From NCBI GenBank assembly GCA_018369555.1, contig JAGZCC010000007.1, forward strand, positions 1 through 55,400: a stretch of DNA of 55,400 bases, read 5' to 3'. The translations under genes and the position numbers were made by a program. Below the pieces are notes generated by a model, which was given only the letters and a program-made list of their open reading frames with translations, was not told where the DNA came from and did no database searches. Positions 42,431-53,000 of the stretch are shown here, piece by piece; the first letter of the stretch is position 1; every line of letters begins with the position of its first letter. Source of the stretch: Thomasclavelia spiroformis. Lineage in GTDB: Bacteria > Bacillota_I > Bacilli_A > Erysipelotrichales > Coprobacillaceae.

Positions 42431-43188
42431 GAAAAATCACTTCCCATCGATGTTTGCATATCAATAATGCGATCATAAAATTCTTTACGATCATTACCTT
42501 TAGTAAGTTTACATTTAATCATCCCATCACTTAAAATATAGACATCTTTAGCATATGAAGCACTAAAAGCATCATGAGTAACCATTAAAATAGTTGCTTT
42601 TTCTTGTTCATTAACCATTTTTAAACATTCTAACAAATCTTTACTTGATTTTGAATCTAAAGCTCCTGTGGGTTCATCAGCAAAAATTATCTCAGGATTA
42701 GATATTAACGCTCTACATGTTGCTCCACGCTGTTTTTGTCCACCTGATAATTGATATGGATATTTTTTTAAATGATTTTTTAACCCAAATAAATTAGCTA
42801 ATGAATTAGTTTTTTCAAGACACGTTTTACTATCAACTCCATTTAACGATAACGGTAAAGCAATATTATCTTGCAATGTCATTGTATCTAATAAATTATA
42901 ATCTTGAAAAATAAAACCTATTTTGTCTTTTCTTAAATCCGATAAATTTTTATTAGATATTTTTGAAATATCTTGTCCATCGATCTTAATTATACCATGA
43001 GTTGGCTTATCAATCGTTGATAAAATATTTAAAAGCGTTGTTTTACCTGAACCGCTAGGTCCCATAATAGCAATAAAATCATTTTTATAAATCGTTAAAT
43101 CAATGCCCTTTAATACCTTTGTTAAAAAACCTTTACCACCATAATCCTTAACCAATTCCTTGATTTCCATAACTACTTTTTCACTCAT
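42427..43188 (-). CDS. BceA-type ABC transporter ATP-binding protein
   Basis: The 253-residue ATPase carries Walker A (AIMGPSGSGKTTLLNIL), the Q-loop (GFIFQDYNLLDT), the signature LSGGQKQRGATCRAL, Walker B (IIFADEPTGALDSKS) and the H-loop (ILMVTHDAFSA). This MacB/BceA-like type works with FtsX-fold permeases. A strong RBS AGGAGGAG precedes ATG 43188. It has its own promoter region with an inverted repeat that may bind the neighbouring response regulator. Confidence 0.92.
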   Translation of the reverse strand: MSEKVVMEIKELVKDYGGKGFLTKVLKGIDLTIYKNDFIAIMGPSGSGKTTLLNILSTIDKPTHGIIKIDGQDISKISNKNLSDLRKDKIGFIFQDYNLLDTMTLQDNIALPLSLNGVDSKTCLEKTNSLANLFGLKNHLKKYPYQLSGGQKQRGATCRALISNPEIIFADEPTGALDSKSSKDLLECLKMVNEQEKATILMVTHDAFSASYAKDVYILSDGMIKCKLTKGNDRKEFYDRIIDMQTSMGSDFS

Positions 43189-43214
43189 TATTATCTCCTC
43201 CTATTACAATAATA

Positions 43215-43299
43215 ATTATAATAAAACAATTAAAACAAATCCTTGCATCTAGGTTACAAATAAACCCCTAACCTTACATTTAATGTAAGATTAGAGGTT
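43215..43299 (-). promoter_or_regulatory. Promoter of the ABC genes with a long inverted repeat
   Basis: A dyad of about 18 bp per arm (43263-43299) is centred on TTACATTTAATGTAA (43274-43288), and TATAAT lies downstream on the minus strand (43215-43220). The same TTACA/TGTAA pair lies before the response regulator gene (45008-45021). The dyad starts within the kinase stop codon and is followed by TTTATTTG, so it may also act as a terminator for the two-component genes. Confidence 0.55.
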
Positions 43300-44274
43300 A
43301 AAAAAATCACGATTATCTTTAAATACAATTATAAATCGCGTATATTTTGAAAAACAGCTTTCAACATAACAATCATGCCCTAATCGTTTTAAAATCAAAT
43401 CAACCATATATAATCCAAATCCCGTTGATTTATATTGATTATTACGATGATTGCTTCCTGTATACCCTCGCTCAAAAATTCTTGGTAAATCTTCTTTTTT
43501 TATTCCTTCTCCATTATCTTCTATAAATAACAATATTTCATTTTTATCTTTTTTAGCCCATATCTTTAAACAAGGAGCTGTTTTTGAATATTTTATTGCA
43601 TTATTAATGAGTTGATCAAATACATATATTAACCATTCTTTATCAGAATAAACAAATATATCATCTATCTCGATATTAATATTAAATTTCTTTTCAATTA
43701 GAAAAAAACGATTATTGCGAATCGATGATTTAATACAATCTAAAATATTTATCTTAGTTACTTTTAAATCATATAAATGACTTTGTACTTTACAACCTAA
43801 CATAACATAATTAAGTTGCTGTTTTATTTTCTCCAAAGAATATTTCATAGCTAGCTTTAAATCATTATCTAAATTTTTTTCATTCATCAAAATTAATGAT
43901 GATAAGGGAATCTTTATTTCATGACACCATCTAGCAAAATAATCTTGAAGATTCGAATTAATATCATATTGATTTTGTAATTTGTTTTTTAAACAATTAA
44001 TATCATGTTCAACAATTGCATCATCTACATCCACAAATTCATTAAAAATAAGTGTATCTAGCTTTAATAATTCATCTTTTCTCTTTTCTATTCTTCGATA
44101 CCCTAAATACTCAAAAACAGCAAAAATTAAAATTACTATAACTAATAAAAAATCTAAATATACCAATAAATCAAGTTGTCTATTCTCTACCAAAAAAATA
44201 TAATAAAGATTAAAAGCCAAACAGATAAAAATAATCAAACATATATACTTTAAATATCTCTTTAAATAATTCAT
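43291..44274 (-). CDS. BceS-type intramembrane-sensing histidine kinase
   Basis: The 327-residue kinase has two membrane helices (about residues 10-28 and 36-55) with only a few residues between them. It therefore lacks its own ligand domain and must sense through the transporter. The phospho-acceptor is His118 in RWCHEIKIPLSS; the N-box is QLINNAIKYS, G1 is DNGEGIKKEDLPRIF and G2 is STGFGLYMVD. The 5' end overlaps the response regulator gene by four bases. It ends directly before the ABC promoter. Confidence 0.9.
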   Translation of the reverse strand: MNYLKRYLKYICLIIFICLAFNLYYIFLVENRQLDLLVYLDFLLVIVILIFAVFEYLGYRRIEKRKDELLKLDTLIFNEFVDVDDAIVEHDINCLKNKLQNQYDINSNLQDYFARWCHEIKIPLSSLILMNEKNLDNDLKLAMKYSLEKIKQQLNYVMLGCKVQSHLYDLKVTKINILDCIKSSIRNNRFFLIEKKFNINIEIDDIFVYSDKEWLIYVFDQLINNAIKYSKTAPCLKIWAKKDKNEILLFIEDNGEGIKKEDLPRIFERGYTGSNHRNNQYKSTGFGLYMVDLILKRLGHDCYVESCFSKYTRFIIVFKDNRDFFNL

Positions 44275-44948
44275 GCAACAAAATAACCCTTTCCTTTTTT
44301 AGTTTGAATAATTTCATTGCCACAAAATTTTTTAATCTTACTACGCATTCTTGAAATTAATACTGTCAATGAATTATCTGAAATATACTCATCTGTATTC
44401 CATAACACATCCATCAATTCATTTCTTGTTACAACATTTGAGCGATTATTAATCAATGTTTGAATAATTTTTAATTCAGATTTCGTTAATTCTAAACAAT
44501 CATTTTCATAAAATAGCTTACCGCTATTTTCTTCAAAATAAACATTTTGATAAAGATATATTTTTTCTTTTCTTTTATATTCATATGTTCTTCTTAAAAT
44601 AGCATCAATCTTTACTTTTAAAACCGCTAGATTAAATGGTTTTTCAAGATAATCATCGCCACCTTGAATAATTCCCATAATTTTATCACTATCATCATTG
44701 CGTGAGCTAATATAAATAATTGGAATATTTGATAACTCTCGAATCTTTCTACACCAATAAAATCCATCATAAAATGGTAAATTAATATCTAATAAGATTA
44801 ACTGTGGCTCAATTTTTGAAAACTCAATTAATAAATTTTTAAAATCTTTAGCTACATACACTAAAAAATTCCACTTTAACAAAAAATCACTAATTTCATT
44901 AGCCAACATCTTATCATCCTCAATAACCATTATTTTCATCTTTTCCAT
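44271..44948 (-). CDS. BceR-type OmpR-family response regulator
   Basis: The product is 225 residues from ATG 44948 (MEKMKIMVIEDDKMLANEI), which follows AAAGGTGAG; the open frame extends 20 codons into the promoter and is unlikely to be used. The receiver domain has the acidic pair at 11-12 and phospho-acceptor Asp54 (LILLDINLPFYDG). The C-terminal winged helix includes DNSLTVLISRMRSKIKKF. It should activate the ABC genes when bacitracin-like or other membrane-active peptides are present, by analogy to Bce modules. Confidence 0.9.
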   Translation of the reverse strand: MEKMKIMVIEDDKMLANEISDFLLKWNFLVYVAKDFKNLLIEFSKIEPQLILLDINLPFYDGFYWCRKIRELSNIPIIYISSRNDDSDKIMGIIQGGDDYLEKPFNLAVLKVKIDAILRRTYEYKRKEKIYLYQNVYFEENSGKLFYENDCLELTKSELKIIQTLINNRSNVVTRNELMDVLWNTDEYISDNSLTVLISRMRSKIKKFCGNEIIQTKKGKGYFVA

Positions 44949-44964
44949 AATCTCACCTTTTAAT

Positions 44965-45021
44965 ATTATAGCATACAAAAAATTTATATAAATACAATTA
45001 CAAGACATTACAAAAATGTAA
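44965..45021 (-). promoter_or_regulatory. Promoter of the two-component genes with TTACA-N4-TGTAA operator
   Basis: TTACAAAAATGTAA (45008-45021) lies upstream of TATAAT (44965-44970 on the minus strand). The TNACA-N4-TGTAA pattern is, to my knowledge, described for BceR-like regulators. A related repeat stands before the ABC genes, suggesting autoregulation. Confidence 0.55.
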
Positions 45022-45065
45022 GTATTATATAAATTAACTACCCTCCTTTAATACATATTTTTAAA

Positions 45066-45584
45066 TCACTTAACAATAACATCATTATTAAATAAAGCAA
45101 AAAGCAAATCATTATGGACTATTTTATGTTTATCTTTAATTGCTCTTTTTAAACACCCTTCTAATTCAAATCCTAATTTTTTTAATAACTTTTTAGAAGC
45201 AAAATTATCTTCAAACACTCTAGCACTAATAACTTCAATACCTTGTTTAAATAACTTATCTACTATAATTTTTAAACCTTCATACATATAACCATTGCAT
45301 TGATAACGTTCATCAAGATAATAAGAAAGACAAACAGCAGCAACATGATATCGCAAATAATCTTTTCCAATAAAAATAGCACCAATTATCTCTTTTGAAT
45401 CAAGCAACTGTAAGTAATACGTATTTTTACCATCCTCAACTATTTCTTTGATCATATCCTGTCGATCATAAATTTTCATCATATTATAACGTTGAACAAA
45501 ATCACTATTATGAATCTTTAAAATTTTATCAACATCTTCTAACTCTGGTTTTTTTAAAATTAATCGCTCACTTTTTAACATCAT
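45066..45584 (-). CDS. GNAT-family acetyltransferase (RimJ/RimL-like)
   Basis: The 172-residue protein starts LKSERLILKKPELEDVDKIL, as in ribosomal-protein-type N-acetyltransferases. The acetyl-CoA site is around LSYYLDERYQCNGYMYEGLK, and the C-terminal NFASKKLLKKLGFELEGCL is the conserved family end. The substrate is unknown. GGAGGG precedes two adjacent ATGs, and the first overlaps the stop of the upstream transporter gene. The pair is thus translationally coupled. Confidence 0.87.
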   Translation of the reverse strand: MMLKSERLILKKPELEDVDKILKIHNSDFVQRYNMMKIYDRQDMIKEIVEDGKNTYYLQLLDSKEIIGAIFIGKDYLRYHVAAVCLSYYLDERYQCNGYMYEGLKIIVDKLFKQGIEVISARVFEDNFASKKLLKKLGFELEGCLKRAIKDKHKIVHNDLLFALFNNDVIVK

Positions 45585-46600
45585 TGACCCTCCTGTTTAT
45601 TTAGTATATCATAATTCATTTTAACTTTAATAACTTGGATAACAATTACTAAAATAATTGGCACAATAATTAAACCAACAAAACCTAATACTTTCATTCC
45701 TAAATACATACCAATCAATGAAACAAGTGGACTAATCCCTAGACCCTTAGCAATTAATTTAGGCTCTAAAATATTTTTAGTAATTACAATAACTAAATAA
45801 ATTACAAGTAGCCCCAAAGCTAAAGATATTTTATTTGTAAACGCACAAATAACAATCCATGGAATCATAATCATATCAATTCCTAACAGCGGTAAAAAAT
45901 CAAATATAGCAATAATACACGCAAGAACCATACTATACTCTAGTTGGATTATCAAAAAACCCACCCATAACTCAAAAAACGTTACAATCATAATAATAAA
46001 ATAAGCTTTAAACAAATTACTAAAAACCTCTTTAGTCGTATCAACAACTAATGAAACCATATGATACCTTTTAATTAATAAATTATCAATTCTTGGATAA
46101 TCAAGTAACATAAACAATGAGGTCATAATAACAAAAATCAAATCAAACATAATACTTGGTATTTTCATAATAATCATAATTAAACCATGAATAAAACTAC
46201 CGGATACATTTTCAATAAGGCTCATTGAACCACTATAAATAAAATCAAGATACTTACTAATATCAATAATATAACTATTATTACTAAACATTATATATAA
46301 TTCTTGTAAATAATCGGGTAATATTTCTAAAATATTATATATTTGGATAATACAAAAAACTAGCAAACCAATTGCCAAAACAATAAATACTCCATAATTA
46401 AATATTATTATGGCTTTAGCTAATAAACTTCTTTTAATTTTTAATAACTTTATTTCTCTAGCTAATAATGGCTGTAAAATCAAAACAATTAAACAACTAA
46501 AAAACAACGGAATCAACCAGTTAACTAAAACATATGTAGCAATTATCAAAACAAATAAAACTATCAACCAATATAAGTACTTAACTAAACGTTCTTTCAT
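45581..46600 (-). CDS. AI-2E/PerM-family transporter
   Basis: The 339-residue polytopic protein has about eight hydrophobic segments in the PerM (AI-2 exporter-like) pattern. Two N-terminal helices come first, then a longer amphipathic region, a helix pair around GLIMIIMKIPSIMFDLIFVI, and a C-terminal bundle with LPLLGIDMIMIPW. ILEPKLIAKGLGISPLVSLI is the best conserved family motif. The transported compound is not certain; members include AI-2 exporters and Na+/H+ antiporters. Coupled to the GNAT gene downstream. Confidence 0.85.
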   Translation of the reverse strand: MKERLVKYLYWLIVLFVLIIATYVLVNWLIPLFFSCLIVLILQPLLAREIKLLKIKRSLLAKAIIIFNYGVFIVLAIGLLVFCIIQIYNILEILPDYLQELYIMFSNNSYIIDISKYLDFIYSGSMSLIENVSGSFIHGLIMIIMKIPSIMFDLIFVIMTSLFMLLDYPRIDNLLIKRYHMVSLVVDTTKEVFSNLFKAYFIIMIVTFFELWVGFLIIQLEYSMVLACIIAIFDFLPLLGIDMIMIPWIVICAFTNKISLALGLLVIYLVIVITKNILEPKLIAKGLGISPLVSLIGMYLGMKVLGFVGLIIVPIILVIVIQVIKVKMNYDILNKQEGQ

Positions 46601-46625
46601 CTAATCACCACTACATTATATGTAC

Positions 46626-46655
46626 AAAAATAAAAAGAATTCGCAATCGAATTCT
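46626..46655 (-). terminator. Terminator of the polysaccharide deacetylase gene
   Basis: GAATTCG, loop CAAT, CGAATTC (46637-46654), followed on the minus strand by TTTTTATTTTTG. Confidence 0.85.
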
Positions 46656-48048
46656 AATTACTAACACTATGATGAACAACATAAGAACTATCATCAATCC
46701 CCTTAAAAACATAACCCTTACTTTGATAATACTTAATTACTGATTCCAGTGCTTCTATAGAATTTTCTTTACCATTAGCATCATGAAATAGCAAAATAAT
46801 ATTATTATCTTTAGCTGCTGTAGCATTTTTAATCAATTGTTTAACCGATAATGCACCCGAACCATCTTCACTATCTTCATTCCAATCATAATATTGATAG
46901 CCACGATTAATTACCTCTTTAGTTAATTTAGACATAATTTTATAACAATATTTTTTAGAAACATTATTACTACTTCCACCAGGAAAACGAATATATTTAG
47001 GTACAAAACCAATTTGATCATAAACTAAATCTTCAATTTTCTTTAAATCATCAAAATATGCTGATGATGAATTATATATTTGATCATATTCATGAACAAA
47101 TGAATGTAAACCAATTGTATGTCCTGCATCATGAGCTTCTTTAATTAAAGAATAATATTCTTCATTAGTTCCAGTAACAAAAAAAGTTGCCTTAGCATTA
47201 TATTTATCCAAAATATCTAATACTTTTTGTGTATTTTCTGAGGGACCATCATCAAAAGTTAAATATACTGTTTTTTGATTACTTTGTGTAAAAGTACCAA
47301 TTTTTTTGTTTTCAACAACACTTACTATACATGTTTCTTTAGTTTTGTTTAATGAACGATCTTTGGCATAATATGTGACTACATAATCTCCAACTTTAGA
47401 AATATCCAAATTTGAACTATCGATCGTTAAAGTTGGTTTATCATCTTGATTATCTTTAATGCTGACACTTGATAATAAATCAATATCACTATCTTTTAAA
47501 ACTGTTAAATTTCTAATTCCCTGGATTTTAGGCGGAATTGTATCTTTTGGTAAAACATGTATAATTGATTTTTTTGTGATACACTTCTTACTATGACAAA
47601 TTTTTATTTCTACAGGATAATCACCTACGTTATCAAATTTATAATCATCTTTAAATTCTATTTTTGTACGATTAGAAATTTTTTTAGTTTTAATTAAATC
47701 ACAAGCTTCTACATTCATTCCTAAATCAATCGTAAGTTCTTTTACTTCTAAATCCGGTATTACAGTATCAACTAATTCAATTATAATTGTAGTATCAATA
47801 TTATTGAAGGAATAAGTTACGGGATATTTACCTATTTGATTAAAGTTCACCTCACTAGTATCAATAGTTACATCATTTTTTGAACCATCAATTACTTTTA
47901 ATATATTAGCTTTAAAATCGAATTTTTGAGATATTTCAATAGTTGGATGATAATTATACAAAACTATATTATTTGTATTTTTTATGGATAAAGTCAGTAA
48001 AATAATCATTAAGAATCCGCTAATTAATAATAACTTATATTTTGACAC
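46654..48048 (-). CDS. Membrane-anchored polysaccharide deacetylase with Ig-like domains
   Basis: The 464-residue protein has an N-terminal signal/anchor helix (residues 5-21). Two or three DUF5011-type Ig-like domains follow (roughly 35-245; VTYSFNNIDTT, VGDYPVEIKI and VGDYVVTYYAKDRS are typical repeats). The NodB deacetylase domain comes last. Catalytic motifs are TFDDGPS (264-270), HSFVH (315-319), RFPGGSSN and the final LLFHDAN, with all metal ligands kept. It is likely a peptidoglycan or polymer N-deacetylase at the cell surface (PgdA type). Monocistronic. Confidence 0.9.
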   Translation of the reverse strand: MSKYKLLLISGFLMIILLTLSIKNTNNIVLYNYHPTIEISQKFDFKANILKVIDGSKNDVTIDTSEVNFNQIGKYPVTYSFNNIDTTIIIELVDTVIPDLEVKELTIDLGMNVEACDLIKTKKISNRTKIEFKDDYKFDNVGDYPVEIKICHSKKCITKKSIIHVLPKDTIPPKIQGIRNLTVLKDSDIDLLSSVSIKDNQDDKPTLTIDSSNLDISKVGDYVVTYYAKDRSLNKTKETCIVSVVENKKIGTFTQSNQKTVYLTFDDGPSENTQKVLDILDKYNAKATFFVTGTNEEYYSLIKEAHDAGHTIGLHSFVHEYDQIYNSSSAYFDDLKKIEDLVYDQIGFVPKYIRFPGGSSNNVSKKYCYKIMSKLTKEVINRGYQYYDWNEDSEDGSGALSVKQLIKNATAAKDNNIILLFHDANGKENSIEALESVIKYYQSKGYVFKGIDDSSYVVHHSVSN

Positions 48049-48080
48049 TTTTATCCCCTCATAATAACATATTTTAAAAT

Positions 48081-48109
48081 AAAAAAAATAGAACTACTAG
48101 AGTTCTATT
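48081..48109 (-). terminator. Terminator of the HprK-like gene
   Basis: AATAGAACT, five-base loop, AGTTCTATT (48087-48109), followed on the minus strand by a run of T residues (48081-48086). Confidence 0.85.
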
Positions 48110-49859
48110 CATTTTCTAATTGTTTCAATTCAGTTTCACCTGTAATATATTTTAAAATAGCAATAGCTGCATCTTGAGGACCCTTATGTTCATTTCCTTT
48201 AATTCCTAAACGAGTTCTTAATTGCCCTACTTTTATTCCTTGTTCAAACATTTTATTAAAATAATCAGCTAAAATTGGTTCCGTTTGTTCTTGACGTTGA
48301 ACTGGTCCAAAAGGATTAGCAAAATAACTTCCAACTAAACCAGATTCTGTTGTTGTTCCCTTAGCCATACGATTACCAGCTCTAAATACTGCTAAAGCAT
48401 CATCAACATTATCAAAGAAACTTAATGCCTCTCCACCATCTTCATAGTTATTAGCATATAAGAAGAAATCAACATGATGTTTAGCAACTACATCTTTATA
48501 ATCAGTAATTGGAATTACGATACGAGCATTAACTTTATCTGGATTCATAAATACTGAACGGTCTAATTCTTTAAAACTATAACCAGCATCTAAATCATCT
48601 AATCTTACAAACGCTCCAATTTCAGTACCAGAAGAACGAATCACACCATTTTCATCTAATGATAAGACACCCATATCATCATATACTGTAACTAATTCTC
48701 GAATATATGCAGCACCAAATACCTTGATTTGTTCAATAGTTTCTGACTTACCAGCCCCACTATCTCCCATTACCACAATATTTTTAACTTCTCCACTATG
48801 TAAAGTTACTTTAACCATTGCTCCATGAATTGGTAATTGACGTTGATTAATCTTACGAACATTATGTAAAGTTAACATCATTTTTTTCATATATCCAAAA
48901 TAATCAAATTGATCATTAGCAGACAATAAAGCAACCATCATATCATTTTCATCATCTTGATAGAAACTTTGATTCATTTTACCATCTTCATAACCATATA
49001 CATAAATAATATCTGGTTTACGATTACGATATTCCTCTTCACTTGCAAGTTCAAATAAGTTACATAACGCTACACCTTGAGCCATAAATGCAACATTAAA
49101 ATATACAAATGCTAATAAATCTCCTACTTTTGCAGGATAACAGAACCATTGTTCTGAATCAAATTTCAAATCTTCAATTGGATTATGTTTGATTTCTGGG
49201 AAAACCCCATCACGTTTATTACGTTTTGAATAAGTAATAAATGGAGGATGAATAATAACTGTTTCAATAAATGGAATATCATCTAAATTACGATACTCAT
49301 ATGGCAAAAATGAACGCATATTAGTAACTCTTAACCCAGCATTAACACCAGCTGTAATTTGACGATATACTTGATGATTATATCCTAATGCTTTTTCTTC
49401 AATAGTACGATACACTTGTAGAACTAATTCTTCAAATTTAACTTGTGCATCAGCAAATTGTACATTTTGATATCCTCTACTAGTACTTTCATTATAAACA
49501 ACACTATAACGTTGTAACTTTCTCCAGAAAAGATATACTTCCTCAATAACTTTTACAAATTCATCACGATCTCTAAAATATCCTGAAAAATGTGGATATG
49601 TACTAACAAGCTCATCTACTGTCATTACTAACAATAATTTAAAAATCGTTCTTAAATCAGCAACAAGATCAATACTTTCAGCTTTCACTTCTTTTAAATA
49701 AGTGTAAATTGTATTTTCTTTTCTTTTACAATCATGAATAAATCCTTTAAGTACCCTTGCAAAAGATTCACTTTCAATTAACTCACAACGTGATTGACAA
49801 TATTCTTCAGAAAAATTCAAAATTGCATTTCCTCGTGTAATTTTAAATTTATAACTCAT
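48105..49859 (-). CDS. Large P-loop protein with HprK/PEPCK-like C-terminal domain, function unknown
   Basis: The 584-residue protein has a long N-terminal half without a domain I recognise (mostly helical, residues 1-340). Its C-terminal half has the P-loop GDSGAGKSE (365-373), which matches the HPr kinase motif GDSGxGKSE. LVTVYDDMG (Asp394-Asp395) follows, as HprK and PEP carboxykinase have metal-binding acidic residues after their P-loop. No HPr-binding signature is evident. It is far longer than HprK (about 310), so it is not ordinary HprK. A promoter is visible (TTGTAT, 18 bases, TAAAAT at 49914-49943 on the minus strand). Monocistronic. Confidence 0.6.
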   Translation of the reverse strand: MSYKFKITRGNAILNFSEEYCQSRCELIESESFARVLKGFIHDCKRKENTIYTYLKEVKAESIDLVADLRTIFKLLLVMTVDELVSTYPHFSGYFRDRDEFVKVIEEVYLFWRKLQRYSVVYNESTSRGYQNVQFADAQVKFEELVLQVYRTIEEKALGYNHQVYRQITAGVNAGLRVTNMRSFLPYEYRNLDDIPFIETVIIHPPFITYSKRNKRDGVFPEIKHNPIEDLKFDSEQWFCYPAKVGDLLAFVYFNVAFMAQGVALCNLFELASEEEYRNRKPDIIYVYGYEDGKMNQSFYQDDENDMMVALLSANDQFDYFGYMKKMMLTLHNVRKINQRQLPIHGAMVKVTLHSGEVKNIVVMGDSGAGKSETIEQIKVFGAAYIRELVTVYDDMGVLSLDENGVIRSSGTEIGAFVRLDDLDAGYSFKELDRSVFMNPDKVNARIVIPITDYKDVVAKHHVDFFLYANNYEDGGEALSFFDNVDDALAVFRAGNRMAKGTTTESGLVGSYFANPFGPVQRQEQTEPILADYFNKMFEQGIKVGQLRTRLGIKGNEHKGPQDAAIAILKYITGETELKQLENE

Positions 49860-49913
49860 ATAACCACCCTTTCTTTACTCAACAAGTATTTCCCCCACTC
49901 ATTGATTTTTGTC

Positions 49914-49943
49914 ATTTTACCATAAAAGCCATTTTGTATACAA
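49914..49943 (-). promoter_or_regulatory. Sigma-A-type promoter of the HprK-like gene
   Basis: On the minus strand TTGTAT (49938-49943), an 18-base spacer and TAAAAT (49914-49919), about 55 bases before the start codon. Confidence 0.5.
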
Positions 49944-50040
49944 TAGATATTTCAAAAAAAGTTGAATTATTTAACTATTTACATTATTTTTAATCATTTT
50001 TATCAAATAATTTACTTTCTTCAAACTAAAAATTAACATA

Positions 50041-50070
50041 CGATAAAAGATACCCCATCATGGAGTATCT
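50041..50070 (-). terminator. Terminator after the broken surface-protein gene
   Basis: AGATACTCC, loop ATGAT, GGGGTATCT (50048-50070 on the minus strand), followed by TTTATC. Confidence 0.7.
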
Positions 50071-50089
50071 AATATTCTTGGTATTTGAA

Positions 50090-53000
50090 TTAAAAATTAT
50101 ATTTAATAATTTTCTTTTTTCTTAATACCATATATACAACAGCACTTAATAATGCTATTGTTGCAAACATTCCAGCTAAGCTTTCATCTCCAGTTTTTAC
50201 ACTTGCAATTGTATCACCACTATTTGCTAGTGTTTTTACTGTACTATCAGTTGTTACTATTTGTAATCCGGCTATTGCTTTTACTAAACCATCTTTTGCA
50301 ATTTGTAATTCATTATATGCTAAATCTACTTCTTCTTGAGTTGCATTTACATTGTCTAATAATACTTTTGCATTATCTAATGCAATTTTAAAAGTTTTCC
50401 AGCTTTCTACTGTATAATCAGCTTCATTCATGTTTTCTTGTTCAATTAATGCAATTAATTGTTTTAATTTAGACATATCTACAGTTAAAGACTCAACAGT
50501 AAAATAATCAATAATTGTATTAGTATCTCGATTTGTTGCACTGCTATTTTTCTTTCCGGTATTAATTATTGTAATACGATATTGATCATTAACATCATCT
50601 TTCCAACTAAATAATTTTGCTTGATCTAATTTTTCAGAACTATAACAATCAATTTCTCCATTATATAATTCACTACCATCACTTACTTTAGTTACAATAA
50701 ATTTAATTATTCCTACATCTACTGCTCTACGACCATAAACAGTAATTTCATTACCAAAAAATTCTAATGCCATTTCCTCATTTGCAACTCCTGATTTTAA
50801 AGCTGTTCCTTTATCCAATATTGATTCACTTAAAATAACCCAATTCCCTTTTTTACTAACTTCACTATCTTCTGCATTAAATTTAATCTTAATTAATGCA
50901 TCTCTAGCATCAGCTAACTTTAATACCATTTCATCAATTAAATCTTGATTTAAATTTTCTAATTCCAATAGTTTTTTAGCATTATCAAGAACTTTAATAA
51001 TGTTATCCTTATTTATATTAGAATAATTATCTAAATCTAATGTTTCGCAAGCTGAAATCAAAGTTTCTAACGCTCTTTTATTCAATTCAGGTACATTTAT
51101 TTGTGGTTCATTACCTAATTCCACAATAACTTCAATTCTATCACTAACAGTTTTATTATTATAAGTAGCATTTGCTTCAATAGTATATGTTCCTGGCTTA
51201 CTTACTAATAAAATATCGCCATCAATAATACCATCATTATCAACTTTATATTCAACTAAAACATCGTCATTAATAGGGCGACAAGTATTAAAATATAAGT
51301 GAGAATTTAATTTAATTGCTAAATCATCTTGAGTATATGGAATTGTTTGTTTCATTGGTTTTTCAATTACAACTCCTGCAAGTTCATCATTTTTACATTG
51401 ATTTTCATTACTAACTACATCACTTGTAAAAGACATAAAATTAGCTGCTTTACCACTTTCATAATTAGAAATTTTAACTAAATACTCTTGGTTATTATTA
51501 CTTAAATTTTTAAAATCATCAATTTCCATCACATCAACATTTGCATTATATGTATTATATACATTTGTTTTTATTACAGATTGATCTACTTTATTTAAAA
51601 CCTCAACTTTTACTAATCCAGCACCAGCTCCGCGTTTTAATTTCAAATTACCACCAGTACCAATAAAAGAAAACTGTAAATAATTGTTTAATTTTTTAGT
51701 ATAAATATCTATTACCTTCAAACGTAGTATTTACCCATTTTTCATCAGCTTCACTTGCTGTTTCATTAATAACTTCTGTTTGTTCATTACCATTTGCATA
51801 ATATTTTCTTACATTAGCGGCATCAACTATTTCACTAATAATTTGAATATCATGACCTTTACCACTAAATGCTCCTAAATTCAATGACGTTAGATCATTA
51901 CCAATAATATCTCGATTACTACTATTTTCAACAATTACACCTTGATTGATGTATGGTGAAGTTATTTTTAATTTGCATTTATATACGCAGTTTCTTTATC
52001 TAAATTAAATAAATTATTTTCACCGATAAACTGTGGTGCAGCAGTTTTTTTATTCAAATCCTCAGGTGCTATACATCCAATATAAGCATTATTATTAAAT
52101 GTTGAATTAGCTCCTGGTAAAAAACAATCACTACGATTAGCTACACTTGAATTTGTAAAATACCAAATATTATTTGTATAATCAACCTGATCTCCTTGAT
52201 ATACTGCATGACAATCTTTATTAGAAATAAAAGTATTATTATATATCTTTGCACTCTCTAATTTAGTTACATCTGTTTCTCCAACAGCAACAATTTGAGC
52301 ATTATGTGCAGTAAAAATCCCACTATCATTTATTGATAAATTATAACAAATTGTATTATTGCGATTATATGATTTTTGACGAACATGTAACATATAACCA
52401 CCACCATAGCTATCATGAGTATAGTTATATTGAACAATTCCATCTCTAGTCATATCATCTAAATTAAATGCCATTCCATCATAACCATTTTGACCATTAC
52501 ATACTTCGTTGTATTGAAAAATCATGCCATTAGCACGATCACACCAAATACCGCAACCATATCCTTCAGTTGTACTTTGGAAAGTATCAACTTTATTATA
52601 TTCTACTAAAACATTACTTGTATATAATGGAATAATTCCAGCACGAGTAACGTTATTACCACGAATCACTACATTTGTGTGTCTAAAGTCAACATCATCT
52701 AATGTTCCTTTTACATTAGTAGTTGTGATTCCATTTGCCTGACAATTCTCTATTGTATTATTTTCAATTAAAATATCATCAAAACGTGTAATTTTTTTTG
52801 ATTCATCTAAATTCTGAACAATAACATTAAAATCATTTGCTTTTTCTGGATGTCTAGCAGTATAAGTGACTAAATTTATTCCCCCTGTACGATGTGTAGT
52901 ACGAGCTCCCCAAAATGTATTTTATGTATTTGGGTTATTAGGATCACCGCCAACATAGCCATCTAATGGGCTACCATCTTCTCCTACAAAAGGCCCTTTC

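Noticed and set aside
48105..49859. Annotation as ordinary HPr kinase or as ATP-PEP carboxykinase
   Set aside because: Only the P-loop and acidic pair match; length and the N-terminal half do not.
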